From positions 1 through 62,015 of the forward strand of contig NZ_PGVG01000042.1 in assembly GCF_002795245.1 (NCBI RefSeq): a stretch of 62,015 nt of DNA, given 5' to 3'. A program made the translations under genes and the position numbers. The notes under the pieces are model-generated. The model ran no database searches. It saw only the letters and a list, made by a program, of their open reading frames with translations, and was not told the DNA's origin. The DNA comes from Bradyrhizobium forestalis (GTDB lineage Bacteria; Pseudomonadota; Alphaproteobacteria; Rhizobiales; Xanthobacteraceae). Shown here piece after piece: positions 7,332 through 15,393 of this stretch (the first letter of the stretch is position 1; the number at the start of each line of letters is the position of its first letter).

Positions 7332-8384
7332 ATGCGGGTATTAATCGCGACCGATGCCTGGCATCCGCAGGTCAACGGTGTGGTCCGGACGCTGACCTCG
7401 CTGGCGAATGCGGCCAAGGCCCTCGATGTCGAGATCGACTTCCTCACCCCCGACGGCTTTCCGTCCTGGCCGCTGCCGACCTATCCCGGCCTGCGCATCG
7501 CGCTGCCGAGCGGGAAGGAGATCGCGCGGCGGCTCGAGAGGGCGGCGCCGGACGCGCTGCACATCGCGACCGAAGGCCCGATCGGCTGGGCGGCGCGGGC
7601 CTATTGCCGCCGCAACCGGCTCGCCTTCACCACCTCCTATACGACGCGATTCCCGGAATACGTCTCGGTGCGGACCGGCATTCCGGCCGCAATCGGCTAT
7701 GCCGTGCTGCGCCATTTCCACGATACCGCCGCCATGACCATGGTGGCGACGCCCTCGCTGCGGCAGGAGCTCGCCGAGCGCGGCTTCAAGCGGCTCGGCT
7801 TCTGGACGCGCGGCGTCGACACCGAGCTGTTCCATCCCGACGCTCCGGCTCAGCTCGACCTGCCGCGCCCGATCTTCATGACCATGGGGCGCGTGGCGGT
7901 GGAGAAGAATCTCGAAGCGTTCCTCTCGCTTGACCTGCCCGGGACCAAGGTCGTCGTCGGCGACGGTCCGCAGAAGGCGGCGCTTGAAAAGAACTATCCG
8001 GGCGCGGTCTTCCTCGGTGAGAAGAAGGGCGCGGATCTCACCGCGCATCTCGCCGCGGCTGACGTCTTTGTGTTTCCGAGCCTGACCGACACCTTCGGCG
8101 TGGTGCAGCTCGAGGCGCTCGCCTGCGGCACGCCGGTTGCGGCGTTTCCGGTCACAGGGCCCAAGGACGTCATCGCCGATCATCCGATCGGCGCGATCGA
8201 CCACGATTTGCGTACCGCGTGCCTGCGCGCGCTCACCATGTCGCGCCAGACTTGCCGCAATTTCGCGCTGGAGCGTTCCTGGGAGAACAGCGCGCGTCAG
8301 TTCGTCGGCAATCTCACCTCACTTCAGCCCAGCCGCGTCTTGCGCGCCTCGCCTCGCATGGCGCGGCGGCCGGTGCGCGGCTGA
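7332..8384 (+). CDS. GT4-family glycosyltransferase (alpha-mannosyltransferase-like)
   Basis: 350 residues. The N-terminal domain opens MRVLIATDAWHPQVNGVVRTL, the sugar-acceptor half of GT-B enzymes related to MgtA/SqdX. The C-terminal donor half has MGRVAVEKNLEAFL (G-R-x-x-x-E-K), VVVGDGPQK, and FPSLTDTFGVVQLEALACGTPV, the EX7E-type signature of GT4. No membrane segment; such enzymes act at the cytosolic face of the inner membrane, often on lipid acceptors. The methyltransferase gene starts 33 nt later on the same strand. The sugar and acceptor are unknown; the lipid-enzyme neighbours suggest a glycolipid. The ribosome-binding site before 7332 is weak. Confidence 0.75.
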   Translation: MRVLIATDAWHPQVNGVVRTLTSLANAAKALDVEIDFLTPDGFPSWPLPTYPGLRIALPSGKEIARRLERAAPDALHIATEGPIGWAARAYCRRNRLAFTTSYTTRFPEYVSVRTGIPAAIGYAVLRHFHDTAAMTMVATPSLRQELAERGFKRLGFWTRGVDTELFHPDAPAQLDLPRPIFMTMGRVAVEKNLEAFLSLDLPGTKVVVGDGPQKAALEKNYPGAVFLGEKKGADLTAHLAAADVFVFPSLTDTFGVVQLEALACGTPVAAFPVTGPKDVIADHPIGAIDHDLRTACLRALTMSRQTCRNFALERSWENSARQFVGNLTSLQPSRVLRASPRMARRPVRG

Positions 8385-8417
8385 TCGTCCATTTGAACCA
8401 CAGCGAGAACCTCATCG

Positions 8418-9107
8418 ATGGCTAAGATCATGAACCTTGACGGCACCCAGCAGCTCGACCTCACCCGCGGCACGGTCGAGCAGGCCTATGACCGCTGGGC
8501 GCCGGTCTACGATCTCGTGTTCGGCGGCGTGTTCGCCAAGGGCCGTCAAGCCGCGATCGCGGCCACCAACAAGATCGGCGGCCGCGTGCTCGAGGTCGGC
8601 GTCGGCACCGGCATCTCGCTGCCGCTTTACGCGCCGAACCTGCGTATCTTCGGCACCGACATTTCGGAAGCGATGCTCGACAAGGCGCGCCGCCGCGTCA
8701 AAGAGCAGAAGCTGAAGAACGTCGAGGGGCTCGCGGTGATGGACGCCGAGAAGCTCGAATTCCCCGACAATTCCTTCGATGTCGTGATGGCGCAGTACGT
8801 CGTCACCGCCGTGCCGAATCCGGAGAAGGCGCTCGACGAATTCGCCCGCGTGCTGCGTCCGGGCGGCGAGCTGATCATCCTCACCCGCGTCAGCGCCGAC
8901 ACCGGCATGCGCCGCTTCATCGAGCAGAAGCTGCAGCCGGTGGTGCGTCCGCTCGGCTTCCGCACCGCCGAGTTCGCCTGGTCGCGCTATGCCAAGTGGC
9001 TGGCCGGCGCGCATGGCATCGAGCTTGCCGAGCGTCGTTTGATTCCGCCGCTGGGGCACTTCTCGCTGGTCCGCTTCCGCAAGGTCGACGTCGCCAAAGC
9101 GGCTTGA
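8418..9107 (+). CDS. SAM-dependent phospholipid N-methyltransferase-like protein
   Basis: 229 residues, class I methyltransferase fold: motif I VLEVGVGTGISLPLY (about residues 55-69), then GTDISEAMLDKARRR, a post-motif LEFPDNSFDVVMAQYV, and VLRPGGELIIL. The opening TVEQAYDRWAPVYDLVFGGVF resembles the Rhodobacter sphaeroides-type PmtA that methylates phosphatidylethanolamine to phosphatidylcholine; UbiE-like methyltransferases are the alternative. Bradyrhizobium is known to carry several phospholipid N-methyltransferases of this kind, and I cannot tell which one this is, so I give no symbol. It lies between a GT4 enzyme and an Mpo1-like membrane protein, all on the same strand. Confidence 0.7.
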   Translation: MAKIMNLDGTQQLDLTRGTVEQAYDRWAPVYDLVFGGVFAKGRQAAIAATNKIGGRVLEVGVGTGISLPLYAPNLRIFGTDISEAMLDKARRRVKEQKLKNVEGLAVMDAEKLEFPDNSFDVVMAQYVVTAVPNPEKALDEFARVLRPGGELIILTRVSADTGMRRFIEQKLQPVVRPLGFRTAEFAWSRYAKWLAGAHGIELAERRLIPPLGHFSLVRFRKVDVAKAA

Positions 9108-9227
9108 GCCTACGCGTCGCGTGCGTCATCGCGCCGCTGCACATCGTCACATGACAAAATGATGATGTCACACGGCCTACATCGAATCTCTGTAAATCCC
9201 GAACCCGAAAGCATTTTGGGGAAGAGC

Positions 9228-9887
9228 ATGATCAAGAATTATCTCGAGCAGCTGCGGATCCAGCGCTGGGACGACCATCGCTACTATCACCACAGCCGCA
9301 TCAATCAGAGCCTGCACTTCGTCAGCGCGCTGAGCTTCCTCTTCGCCTATGTCTGGCTGTTCATCGATCCCGTCGTCTCCGCGCTGGTCGGCTGGCTGGT
9401 GTCGATGACCTCGCGCCAGGCCGGTCACTTCTTCTTCGAGCCGCACACTTACGATCACATCAATCAGGCGACGCACGAGTACAAGGAAGAGATCAAGGTC
9501 GGCTACAATTTGCAGCGCAAGGTGGTGCTGATGGCGATCTGGGCGCTCTCGCCGCTGGTCCTGGTTGTCGATCCCACCCTGTTCGGCCTGTTCACGCCCT
9601 GGGCCAGCGCGACCGACTTCATGCGTCAGGTGGCCAAGATCTGGCTCGTGGTCGGCGGCGGCGGCCTTCTGTTCCGCACCGTGCACCTGTTCTTCATCCG
9701 CGATGTCGAGACTGGCCTCGTCTGGATGACCAAGATCCTGACCGATCCCTTCCACGATTTGATGCTCTATCGCGGCGCCCCGCTCGCCCTGATGCGCGGC
9801 GAGCTGATGGATCCCGGCCTGCACCTCAACCCCGAGCACACGCTGGGCCTCATCGGCGAGCCCACGCTCGAAGAGCAGCACGCCTGA
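9228..9887 (+). CDS. Mpo1-like (DUF962-type) membrane protein
   Basis: 219 residues from the ATG at 9228 (GGGGAAGAG upstream); an earlier ATG at 9159 adds a non-conserved tail. The sequence shows YHHSRINQSLH, with exactly the Y-H-H-x3-N-x3-H spacing of yeast Mpo1, followed by a membrane segment and RQAGHFFFE, matching the G-H-x-x-F-E motif of that family. Mpo1 proteins are iron-dependent enzymes that shorten 2-hydroxy fatty acids. Further hydrophobic segments follow (VVLMAIWALSPLVLVV; VAKIWLVVGGGGLLF). The family call is by motif; the C-terminal ~100 residues are longer than typical. I infer a lipid-related membrane enzyme. Confidence 0.55.
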   Translation: MIKNYLEQLRIQRWDDHRYYHHSRINQSLHFVSALSFLFAYVWLFIDPVVSALVGWLVSMTSRQAGHFFFEPHTYDHINQATHEYKEEIKVGYNLQRKVVLMAIWALSPLVLVVDPTLFGLFTPWASATDFMRQVAKIWLVVGGGGLLFRTVHLFFIRDVETGLVWMTKILTDPFHDLMLYRGAPLALMRGELMDPGLHLNPEHTLGLIGEPTLEEQHA

Positions 9888-9927
9888 GCGCGCTGGTCTC
9901 ACCACGTACTCCGATGTCTGATGGTTA

Positions 9928-10191
9928 CGTCATGCCCGGCCTCGTGCCGGGCATCCACGTCTTGGGGGCTGCTTCTTCGCCTCTCCCCGCGTGTGGTAGG
10001 GCAAGCGCATATGGTGCACACAATGCAGCGGCATTGGCAGTGGGCTCCCTCTCCCGCTTGCGGGGGAGGGTGGGGGTGGGGGTGTCTCCGCGTCGGGATT
10101 GTCGGGGATTACTGAGGGTGTCCCTATGCGGCGAGAACCCTCACCCGCCGCGCTCTGCGAGCGCGTCGGCCTCTCCCGCAAGCGGGAGAGG
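9928..10191. repeat. Two families of intergenic palindromes
   Basis: 9928-9964 carries a short hairpin element (CATGCCCGGCCTCGTGCCGGGCAT). 10047-10191 is an inverted repeat whose outer arms are CCCTCTCCCGCTTGCGGG and CTCTCCCGCAAGCGGGAGAG with a CCTCACCCG-type core. Related copies lie at 13472, 17301, 21616, 27173 and 48564. The long open frame running through here opposite the aminotransferase is a shadow. No gene is seen in 9888-10216. Confidence 0.75.
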
Positions 10192-10216
10192 CGGAGCAAG
10201 CCCGCTCGATGAAGCC

Positions 10217-11881
10217 TCAGCGCCCGAAGCGCTTGGCCAGCATCTCTTTCAGGATCTGCCGCTTGATATTCTTGTTGGTGAGCACGCCGTCGTGCCACCA
10301 GAAGCCGTCGGCTTTCATCTTCCCGGCGGCGCGGACGAAGCGTTCGGCGACTTCGCTGAAGTCGGCGTCGGTGTAGTTGAGGCTGAAGATCAGCCGGCCG
10401 GTGCCGACCCAGCTCAGCGCCAGGCCCTCGGCGCGCAGGTAATATTGCAGCATCCAGTTGTAGCGGGACGGGGTGGTGTATTTCACCGTCCAGATCGACG
10501 AGAAGTTGGCGAACCGCACCGGCAGGTCGGCGCCCTCCATCATCTGGTTCAGCTTTCGCACGCGCCCGTTCCAGGTCTCCTCCAGCCCGTCATAGACGGC
10601 GCGGAAGTTGGGACTGGAGAGCCGGCTCAGGAACTCGTCCATCGCCGTCATGACGTAGGGATGCGAGTTGAAGGTGCCGCGGGCGAAGCAAATGTCGGCG
10701 GGGCGATCGTCGCGGAAGCGGCGCATCAACTCGCGTTTGCCGCAGACCACGCCGACCGGCAGGCCGCCGGCAAGGCTCTTGCCGTAGGTCACCATGTCGG
10801 CGCGCACGCCAAAATAGTCCTGGGCGCCGCCGACGGCGAGACGGAAGCCGACGAACACCTCGTCGAAGATCAAGACGATGCCGCGTTGGTCGCAGACCTC
10901 GCGCAGCTTTTTCAGCCATTCGGTGTAGGCCGCGCGATCGAAATTGCCGCCGCGGGAGGAATCGACCAGCGAGGAATCGCCCGGCGCGTTGGCGTTGGGA
11001 TGCAGGCCCTGCAGCGGATTGACCAGCACGCAGGCGATGTCCTTGCGCGTGCGCAAAACATGCAGCGTCCTCTCCGACATCTCGGCCAGGGTGTAGGTCT
11101 CGTGCGCTGGAATCGGGTTGCCGACGCCGGGCTGCACGTCGCCCCACCAGCCATGATAGGCGCCGGCGAAGCGGACCAGATGCGTGCGCTTGGTGTGGTA
11201 GCGCGCCAGCCGCACCGCCTGCATGACGGCTTCGGTGCCGGACATGTGGAAGGAGACCTCGTCGAGGCCCGAGATCTGGCAGAGCCGCTGCACGTTCTCG
11301 AGGATGACGGGATGGTAGGGACCGAGCACCGGTCCGAGCGCATGCGCCCGCTTCTCGGCGCCTTCGATGCACTCCTTGTAGAAGTCGTTGCCGAAGATGT
11401 TGACGCCGTAGGAGCCGGTGAGATCGTAGAAGCTGTTGCCGTCGACATCGGTGACGGTGACGCCGCGCGAGGACTCCATGAAGGTCGAGGTGCCCAGGTG
11501 CTCGCGCACGAGACGCGAGAACTGGAACGGCACGCGGTAGCTCTCGGTGAAGTTCAGATCGGAGATTTTCTCCGCGGCCTCTTTCGTCATCGCGCGGCCC
11601 TTCGGGTAGCGCTCGGCGTAGAGGTCGGCGAGGCGGAAGAAGCCCTGCTTGCGCTGCGCGGCGATGTTCGCCGGCGCGCCGTCGCAGGAGAAGTAGTCGT
11701 TCTCTCCGAACTCGTAGAACGGGAGCAGCTTTGCCACCCGGCGCGACATCTTGGAGTGCCCGGCGAGCGAGCGGTGCTTGGCGCGGGACAGTTCGACCCG
11801 CGCCTTGATCTTCGGGAAGACGGCGGCAGCGGAGGCTGCGGCGGCCACGGACATCGAGAGAATCGGGAGTGTCGTTTCCAT
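10217..11881 (-). CDS. Class-III PLP-dependent aminotransferase, GSA-aminomutase-like
   Basis: 554 residues, about 120 longer than glutamate-1-semialdehyde aminomutase. The extra N-terminus starts with a hydrophobic stretch (MSVAAAASAAAVF) that could anchor the protein. The catalytic domain shows FHMSGTEAVMQAVRLAR, GAYHGWWGD, IFDEVFVGFR (the PLP-binding Asp) and MVTYGKSLAGGLPVG (the Schiff-base Lys). Substrates are unknown. It is divergent from the decarboxylase gene at 11917, only 35 nt apart, so they share a promoter region. HemL itself is unlikely because of the extension and the lipid-enzyme surroundings. No ribosome-binding site is obvious before the ATG. Confidence 0.75.
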   Translation of the reverse strand: METTLPILSMSVAAAASAAAVFPKIKARVELSRAKHRSLAGHSKMSRRVAKLLPFYEFGENDYFSCDGAPANIAAQRKQGFFRLADLYAERYPKGRAMTKEAAEKISDLNFTESYRVPFQFSRLVREHLGTSTFMESSRGVTVTDVDGNSFYDLTGSYGVNIFGNDFYKECIEGAEKRAHALGPVLGPYHPVILENVQRLCQISGLDEVSFHMSGTEAVMQAVRLARYHTKRTHLVRFAGAYHGWWGDVQPGVGNPIPAHETYTLAEMSERTLHVLRTRKDIACVLVNPLQGLHPNANAPGDSSLVDSSRGGNFDRAAYTEWLKKLREVCDQRGIVLIFDEVFVGFRLAVGGAQDYFGVRADMVTYGKSLAGGLPVGVVCGKRELMRRFRDDRPADICFARGTFNSHPYVMTAMDEFLSRLSSPNFRAVYDGLEETWNGRVRKLNQMMEGADLPVRFANFSSIWTVKYTTPSRYNWMLQYYLRAEGLALSWVGTGRLIFSLNYTDADFSEVAERFVRAAGKMKADGFWWHDGVLTNKNIKRQILKEMLAKRFGR

Positions 11882-11916
11882 GACAACAAGCGCTAATACT
11901 GCGAGCTGACAGATTC

Positions 11917-12780
11917 ATGACAGTCAAAGCCCTCATCACCTCTTTCACCCAGCAGGAAGATCTCAACTTCCTGTTGACCAACCGCATCCCCCGCGCGGCC
12001 CTGACCCGCTTCATGGGCTGGTTCTCCAAGATCGAGAATCCCTTCGTGCGGGACTTCTCGATCGCGCTGTGGAAGCTGTTCTCCGACCTCGACCTGTCGG
12101 AGGCGCGCAAGACCCATTTTAGGAGTTTGCACGATTGCTTCACCCGGGAGCTGAAGCCGGGCCTGCGGCCCTTTGACCCCGATCCTTCGGCGGTTGCGAG
12201 TCCGTCCGACGGCATCGTCGGCGCTCATGGCCGGATCGCGGACACCGAGCTGTTCCAGGTCAAGGGCGCGCCCTATTCGTTGCTGGACTTGCTTGGTGAC
12301 TCGGCGCTGGTCGAGCAGCACCGCAACGGCTCCTTCGTCACGCTGCGGCTGACCTCGAGCATGTATCACCGCTTCCACGCGCCCTATGACGCGCATATCG
12401 AGCGCGTCACGCTGATCCATGGCGATGTCTGGAACGTCAACCCGATCGCGCTCAAGCGCGTCGAGCGGCTGTTCTGCAAGAACGAGCGCGCGGTGATCCG
12501 GACGCATTTGTCGACTGGCGAAGCGGTGACGCTGGTGCCCGTTGCCGCGATCCTGGTCGCGAGCATCCGCCTGCACTTCCTCGACATGGTGCTGAATGCG
12601 CAGACCCGCGGCCCGGTCAATTTCCCTTGCGACGTCAACGTCGCCAAGGGCGAGGAGCTCGGCTGGTTCGAGCACGGCTCGACCATCATCATCCTCGCGC
12701 CCGGCGATTTCACCTTCTGCGACGGTATCAACGAGGGCACGCGCATTCGCGCCGGTCAAGCGCTGTTGAGGAGAAAGTAG
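11917..12780 (+). CDS. Phosphatidylserine decarboxylase homologue (long, E. coli-type)
   Basis: 287 residues, the size of E. coli Psd rather than the short rhizobial form. Visible hallmarks: SPSDGIVGAHG (beta-strand with conserved Asp), the histidine-rich MYHRFHAPYDAHI, and the C-terminal WFEHGSTIIIL. The GST there is the LGST-type self-cleavage site, where the serine becomes the pyruvoyl group. Psd decarboxylates phosphatidylserine to phosphatidylethanolamine at the inner membrane. Rhizobia typically have a short Psd elsewhere next to pssA, so this may act on another amino-acid-bearing lipid; that is inference. It lies head to head with the class-III aminotransferase. Confidence 0.75.
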   Translation: MTVKALITSFTQQEDLNFLLTNRIPRAALTRFMGWFSKIENPFVRDFSIALWKLFSDLDLSEARKTHFRSLHDCFTRELKPGLRPFDPDPSAVASPSDGIVGAHGRIADTELFQVKGAPYSLLDLLGDSALVEQHRNGSFVTLRLTSSMYHRFHAPYDAHIERVTLIHGDVWNVNPIALKRVERLFCKNERAVIRTHLSTGEAVTLVPVAAILVASIRLHFLDMVLNAQTRGPVNFPCDVNVAKGEELGWFEHGSTIIILAPGDFTFCDGINEGTRIRAGQALLRRK

Positions 12781-12844
12781 CCTTCAATCCGCCGCGTCCG
12801 CCGCCTATATCGTCCGTGGGGACGATTCTACGACGACGGATTTG

Positions 12845-13435
12845 ATGATGGCGCGGGCGCCGGTGATGGCGGCGGGTGGTATTGTGCTGCGGCGTGGCTC
12901 GACGCCGCTGCTTGCAGTCGTGCGCCAGCGCAAGCGCAACGAGTGGGTCTTGCCCAAGGGCAAGCTCGATGACGGCGAGACGCCGAAGGAAGCCGCGCAC
13001 CGCGAGGTGATCGAAGAGACCGGCCACGACGTTGCCGTGCACGAATTTCTGGGCACGCTCGTTTATCAGTCCGGCGGGCGCTCCAAGGTGGTGCATTTCT
13101 GGCGGATGGAGGCTGACGGCGGGCCGGTCCGCAAGCTGATGAACGACATCAAGGCGGTCGACTGGCTGACGCTGGACGACGCAATCGCGCGCCTCTCGCG
13201 CGAGTATGAGCGCGCCTTCCTGACCCAGATCGGTCCGATTGCGCTCGCGGCGGCGGGGCTCGCGCCTCTGTCCGCGCCGGAGTCGAAGCAGGATTCCGAG
13301 CCGGTATCGCCATTGGCCACCGACGATATCGAGTCAGCCCTGCAAACGCTGACACCGGCGGAAGCCGCGTCCGTGGATGAACTGCGGCACGGCCTGTTGC
13401 AGAAGGTGAAGGCCTGGTTGCGCGGCGAAGCGTGA
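12845..13435 (+). CDS. Nudix hydrolase
   Basis: 196 residues from the ATG at 12845 (12848 is also possible). The Nudix box is complete: GKLDDGETPKEAAHREVIEE followed by TG, fitting G-x5-E-x7-R-E-x2-E-E-x-G. The fold precedes it with AAGGIVLRRG and RNEWVLPKG and follows with YQSGGRSKVVHFWRMEA, the pattern seen in MutT/Ap4A- and diphosphoinositol-type hydrolases. About 65 residues after the domain form an acidic then lysine-rich tail (DELRHGLLQKVKAWLRGEA). It likely removes a nucleotide-linked substrate in the cytoplasm. It follows the decarboxylase on the same strand after 64 nt. Confidence 0.8.
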   Translation: MMARAPVMAAGGIVLRRGSTPLLAVVRQRKRNEWVLPKGKLDDGETPKEAAHREVIEETGHDVAVHEFLGTLVYQSGGRSKVVHFWRMEADGGPVRKLMNDIKAVDWLTLDDAIARLSREYERAFLTQIGPIALAAAGLAPLSAPESKQDSEPVSPLATDDIESALQTLTPAEAASVDELRHGLLQKVKAWLRGEA

Positions 13436-13471
13436 GTTGCTTACGCGTAGTTTTAGTGCGGCATTGACGGT

Positions 13472-13628
13472 GCCCCCTCTCCCCTTGTGGGCCCCTTGTG
13501 GGGGAGGGTGGCTCGCCGCAGTAGCGGCGAGACGGGTGAGGGGTCTCTATCCTCACGGGCGGGTCCGGCGAGTGGATAGAACCTCTCATCCGGCGCTTCG
13601 CGCCACCTTCCCCCACAAGGGGAGAAGG
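13472..13628. repeat. Intergenic inverted repeat (CTCTCCC family)
   Basis: Outer arms CCCTCTCCCCTTGTGG and CCCCCACAAGGGGAGAAGG flank a core with GGTGAGGGGT and the CCGGCGCTTCGCGCC hairpin. In this copy the left arm has an 11-nt tandem duplication (CCCCTTGTGGG twice, 13481-13502). It lies between the convergent Nudix and FecR-domain genes, where a bidirectional terminator role is possible. Confidence 0.7.
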
Positions 13629-13633
13629 AAGGC

Positions 13634-15064
13634 TCACCGCCGCTCTTTCTTGTCCTTCGGCGCCGGCGCCGGCTTGCGCGGCGCGGCGGGGACGCGCTGC
13701 TGGGAGCCACTGGGGCGCTGCATGCCGGGGTGTTGAGCCGCGGGCGGCTGGCCCGGCTGCATGCTGCTGCGCGGCAATTGCTGCTGCGGGCCTGCTTGTT
13801 GCGTCCCGCCCGGTTGTGGCGGCACGACTCCTCCAGGCTGACTCTGTCCACGGCGCTGCGGCTGGGTTTGCGGCGTGCCGCTGGGTGCTGTGCCCTGTCC
13901 AGCGCGCGGTGCGCCCGGACGGCCGGCACCTTGCTGCTGGCCGGGTTGCGGTTGTTGCTGCTGCCGTTGGCCCGCACGCGGCGTACCCGGCTGCATCGCG
14001 CCACCTTGTTGCCCTTGCCGCTGCTGCTGCGGCTGCGCGCCTTGCCGACCTGGCGTGCCCGGCTGCTGCTGGCCCGGACGGTTGTCTCGACGGGGCTGGC
14101 CGTTCGGCCGTTGCGGCAGTTGGCCCGGCGCCGTCGTCGGCCGCAATTGTTGCTGCTGCGGCGGTTGTGCCGGCCGCGGAATGCGGCTGAGCGCGCCCGG
14201 ATTGGCGCGACGGAAGTCGCGCTGTTCGATGACGATCTGCCGGCCCGTGGTCTGCGCCAGATGCACCTGGCTGACGAAGCCGCGGTCGCGCGCGATCTGC
14301 TGCGGTGGGATCGTGATCGGTACCGCGGCAAAGCGCATGACGCCGCCGCTCGCGCCAGGCCGGATCGCAAAGCCGCTCGCAGCTTGCGTCAGCGCGCCGA
14401 GCCGCGCGCCGCTGCTGCGGTCGTCGACATCGATGTGGCCGACCCGGCCGTCGGCGTCGGGATAAAGCTTGATGTTGACGTTGTTCGCGCTACGCGCCGC
14501 TGCGCCTTCGGGCACGTCGACGACTCCAGTGGTGCCGCGGATGCCGAGCGTTGCCGTCGGCGTCGTGATCTTCATGTCGCCGGTTTTCGCCACCGCGGCC
14601 GCAACGAAGGCGACGGTGCCCTTGCCGACGTCGAAGATCGCCGAATTCTGCTTGCCGCCGTCCTCATAGACGTAATTGTCGATGGTGATCCTGGCGCTGG
14701 CGGAGAGGTTGAACGTGGTGGCGTCGTTGAAGGTGATGCCGAGCGAGGAGTTCGACGAGGTCTGCACCACGTCGTTGAGATAGATGTCGTCGCGCACGCG
14801 CAGCGGATAGGAGTTCTTGTCGCGGATCACGGTCGCGATCCCCGTCACCGTCGCGACGTTGCCGATCGGCTCGACCGCAGCGGGCTGCGTGTCTGCAGAC
14901 GGTGCTGGTGAGGCCGACGGCGTCGGGGAGGAGGCGGGTGTTGACTGTGATTGCGGCTGCGCCTGTGCAAGCTCGATTGCATCGGATGCAAAAGCTATGC
15001 TGCTCGCGGCCGACGGCAAGGCCAGCAGCACGAGCGCGAACACGGAGCGGCGCCAAGCCACCAT
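13634..15064 (-). CDS. FecR-domain secreted protein with Gln/Pro-rich tail
   Basis: 476 residues from the ATG at 15064, which starts a signal peptide (SVFALVLLALPSAASSIAFA); upstream frame to 15175 is not signal-like. After a serine/proline linker comes a FecR-type beta-domain: GNVATVTGIATVIR, DDIYLNDVVQTSSNSSLGITF, TFNLSASARITID, KITTPTATLGIRGTTG. This is the stand-alone extracytoplasmic form, not a sigma regulator, as no sigma factor is adjacent. From about residue 265 the protein becomes a 200-residue glutamine/proline/glycine/arginine-rich tail of imperfect repeats (QQQ, PGQ, RAGQ), probably disordered. Role unknown; envelope or surface location is inferred. Confidence 0.7.
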   Translation of the reverse strand: MVAWRRSVFALVLLALPSAASSIAFASDAIELAQAQPQSQSTPASSPTPSASPAPSADTQPAAVEPIGNVATVTGIATVIRDKNSYPLRVRDDIYLNDVVQTSSNSSLGITFNDATTFNLSASARITIDNYVYEDGGKQNSAIFDVGKGTVAFVAAAVAKTGDMKITTPTATLGIRGTTGVVDVPEGAAARSANNVNIKLYPDADGRVGHIDVDDRSSGARLGALTQAASGFAIRPGASGGVMRFAAVPITIPPQQIARDRGFVSQVHLAQTTGRQIVIEQRDFRRANPGALSRIPRPAQPPQQQQLRPTTAPGQLPQRPNGQPRRDNRPGQQQPGTPGRQGAQPQQQRQGQQGGAMQPGTPRAGQRQQQQPQPGQQQGAGRPGAPRAGQGTAPSGTPQTQPQRRGQSQPGGVVPPQPGGTQQAGPQQQLPRSSMQPGQPPAAQHPGMQRPSGSQQRVPAAPRKPAPAPKDKKERR

Positions 15065-15190
15065 TGAAGTCACGAGGATGTCCCGGTGAGAACGCGAGGC
15101 GAGATCGGCCGATTTCAGCCGTGTGGGGCTGAATGGTGGATGAACGTCTGTCGGATGGGAAGGGTGAATGTTCAAACGCTACTCTTTCCC

Positions 15191-15301
15191 CTCATGGTGA
15201 GGAGCGCGCTCTTGCGCGCGTCTCGAACCATGCAGGCCCGGCTCTCAATCCCGGGCCTTACCCTTCGAGACGCCCGCTGCGCAGGCTCCTCACAGGTGAG
15301 G
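15191..15301. repeat. Variant REP-like pair
   Basis: Two inverted variants of the element at 248-290: 15191-15232 (CTCATGGTGAGGAG, GCGCGC stem, GTCTCGAACCATG) and 15261-15301 (CCTTCGAGACGCCCGC ... CTCCTCACAGGTGAGG). The TGAGGAG and GTCTCGAA blocks are shared with the other copies while the flanks diverge. The surrounding 15065-15393 has no convincing gene. Confidence 0.6.
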
Positions 15302-15393
15302 GATAAAGTGATGCTGTCGCGCGAGATCCTCAGGTGCGCAATTGCGCACCATAGTTCGATGCTTCGCATCGCCCCGGGATGACGGCGGTAATA

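Noticed and set aside
9914..11896. 660-codon open frame on the plus strand
   Set aside because: It runs antisense to the well-supported aminotransferase and through two palindromic repeats. Its residues are the usual shadow pattern of a G/C-rich opposite strand.
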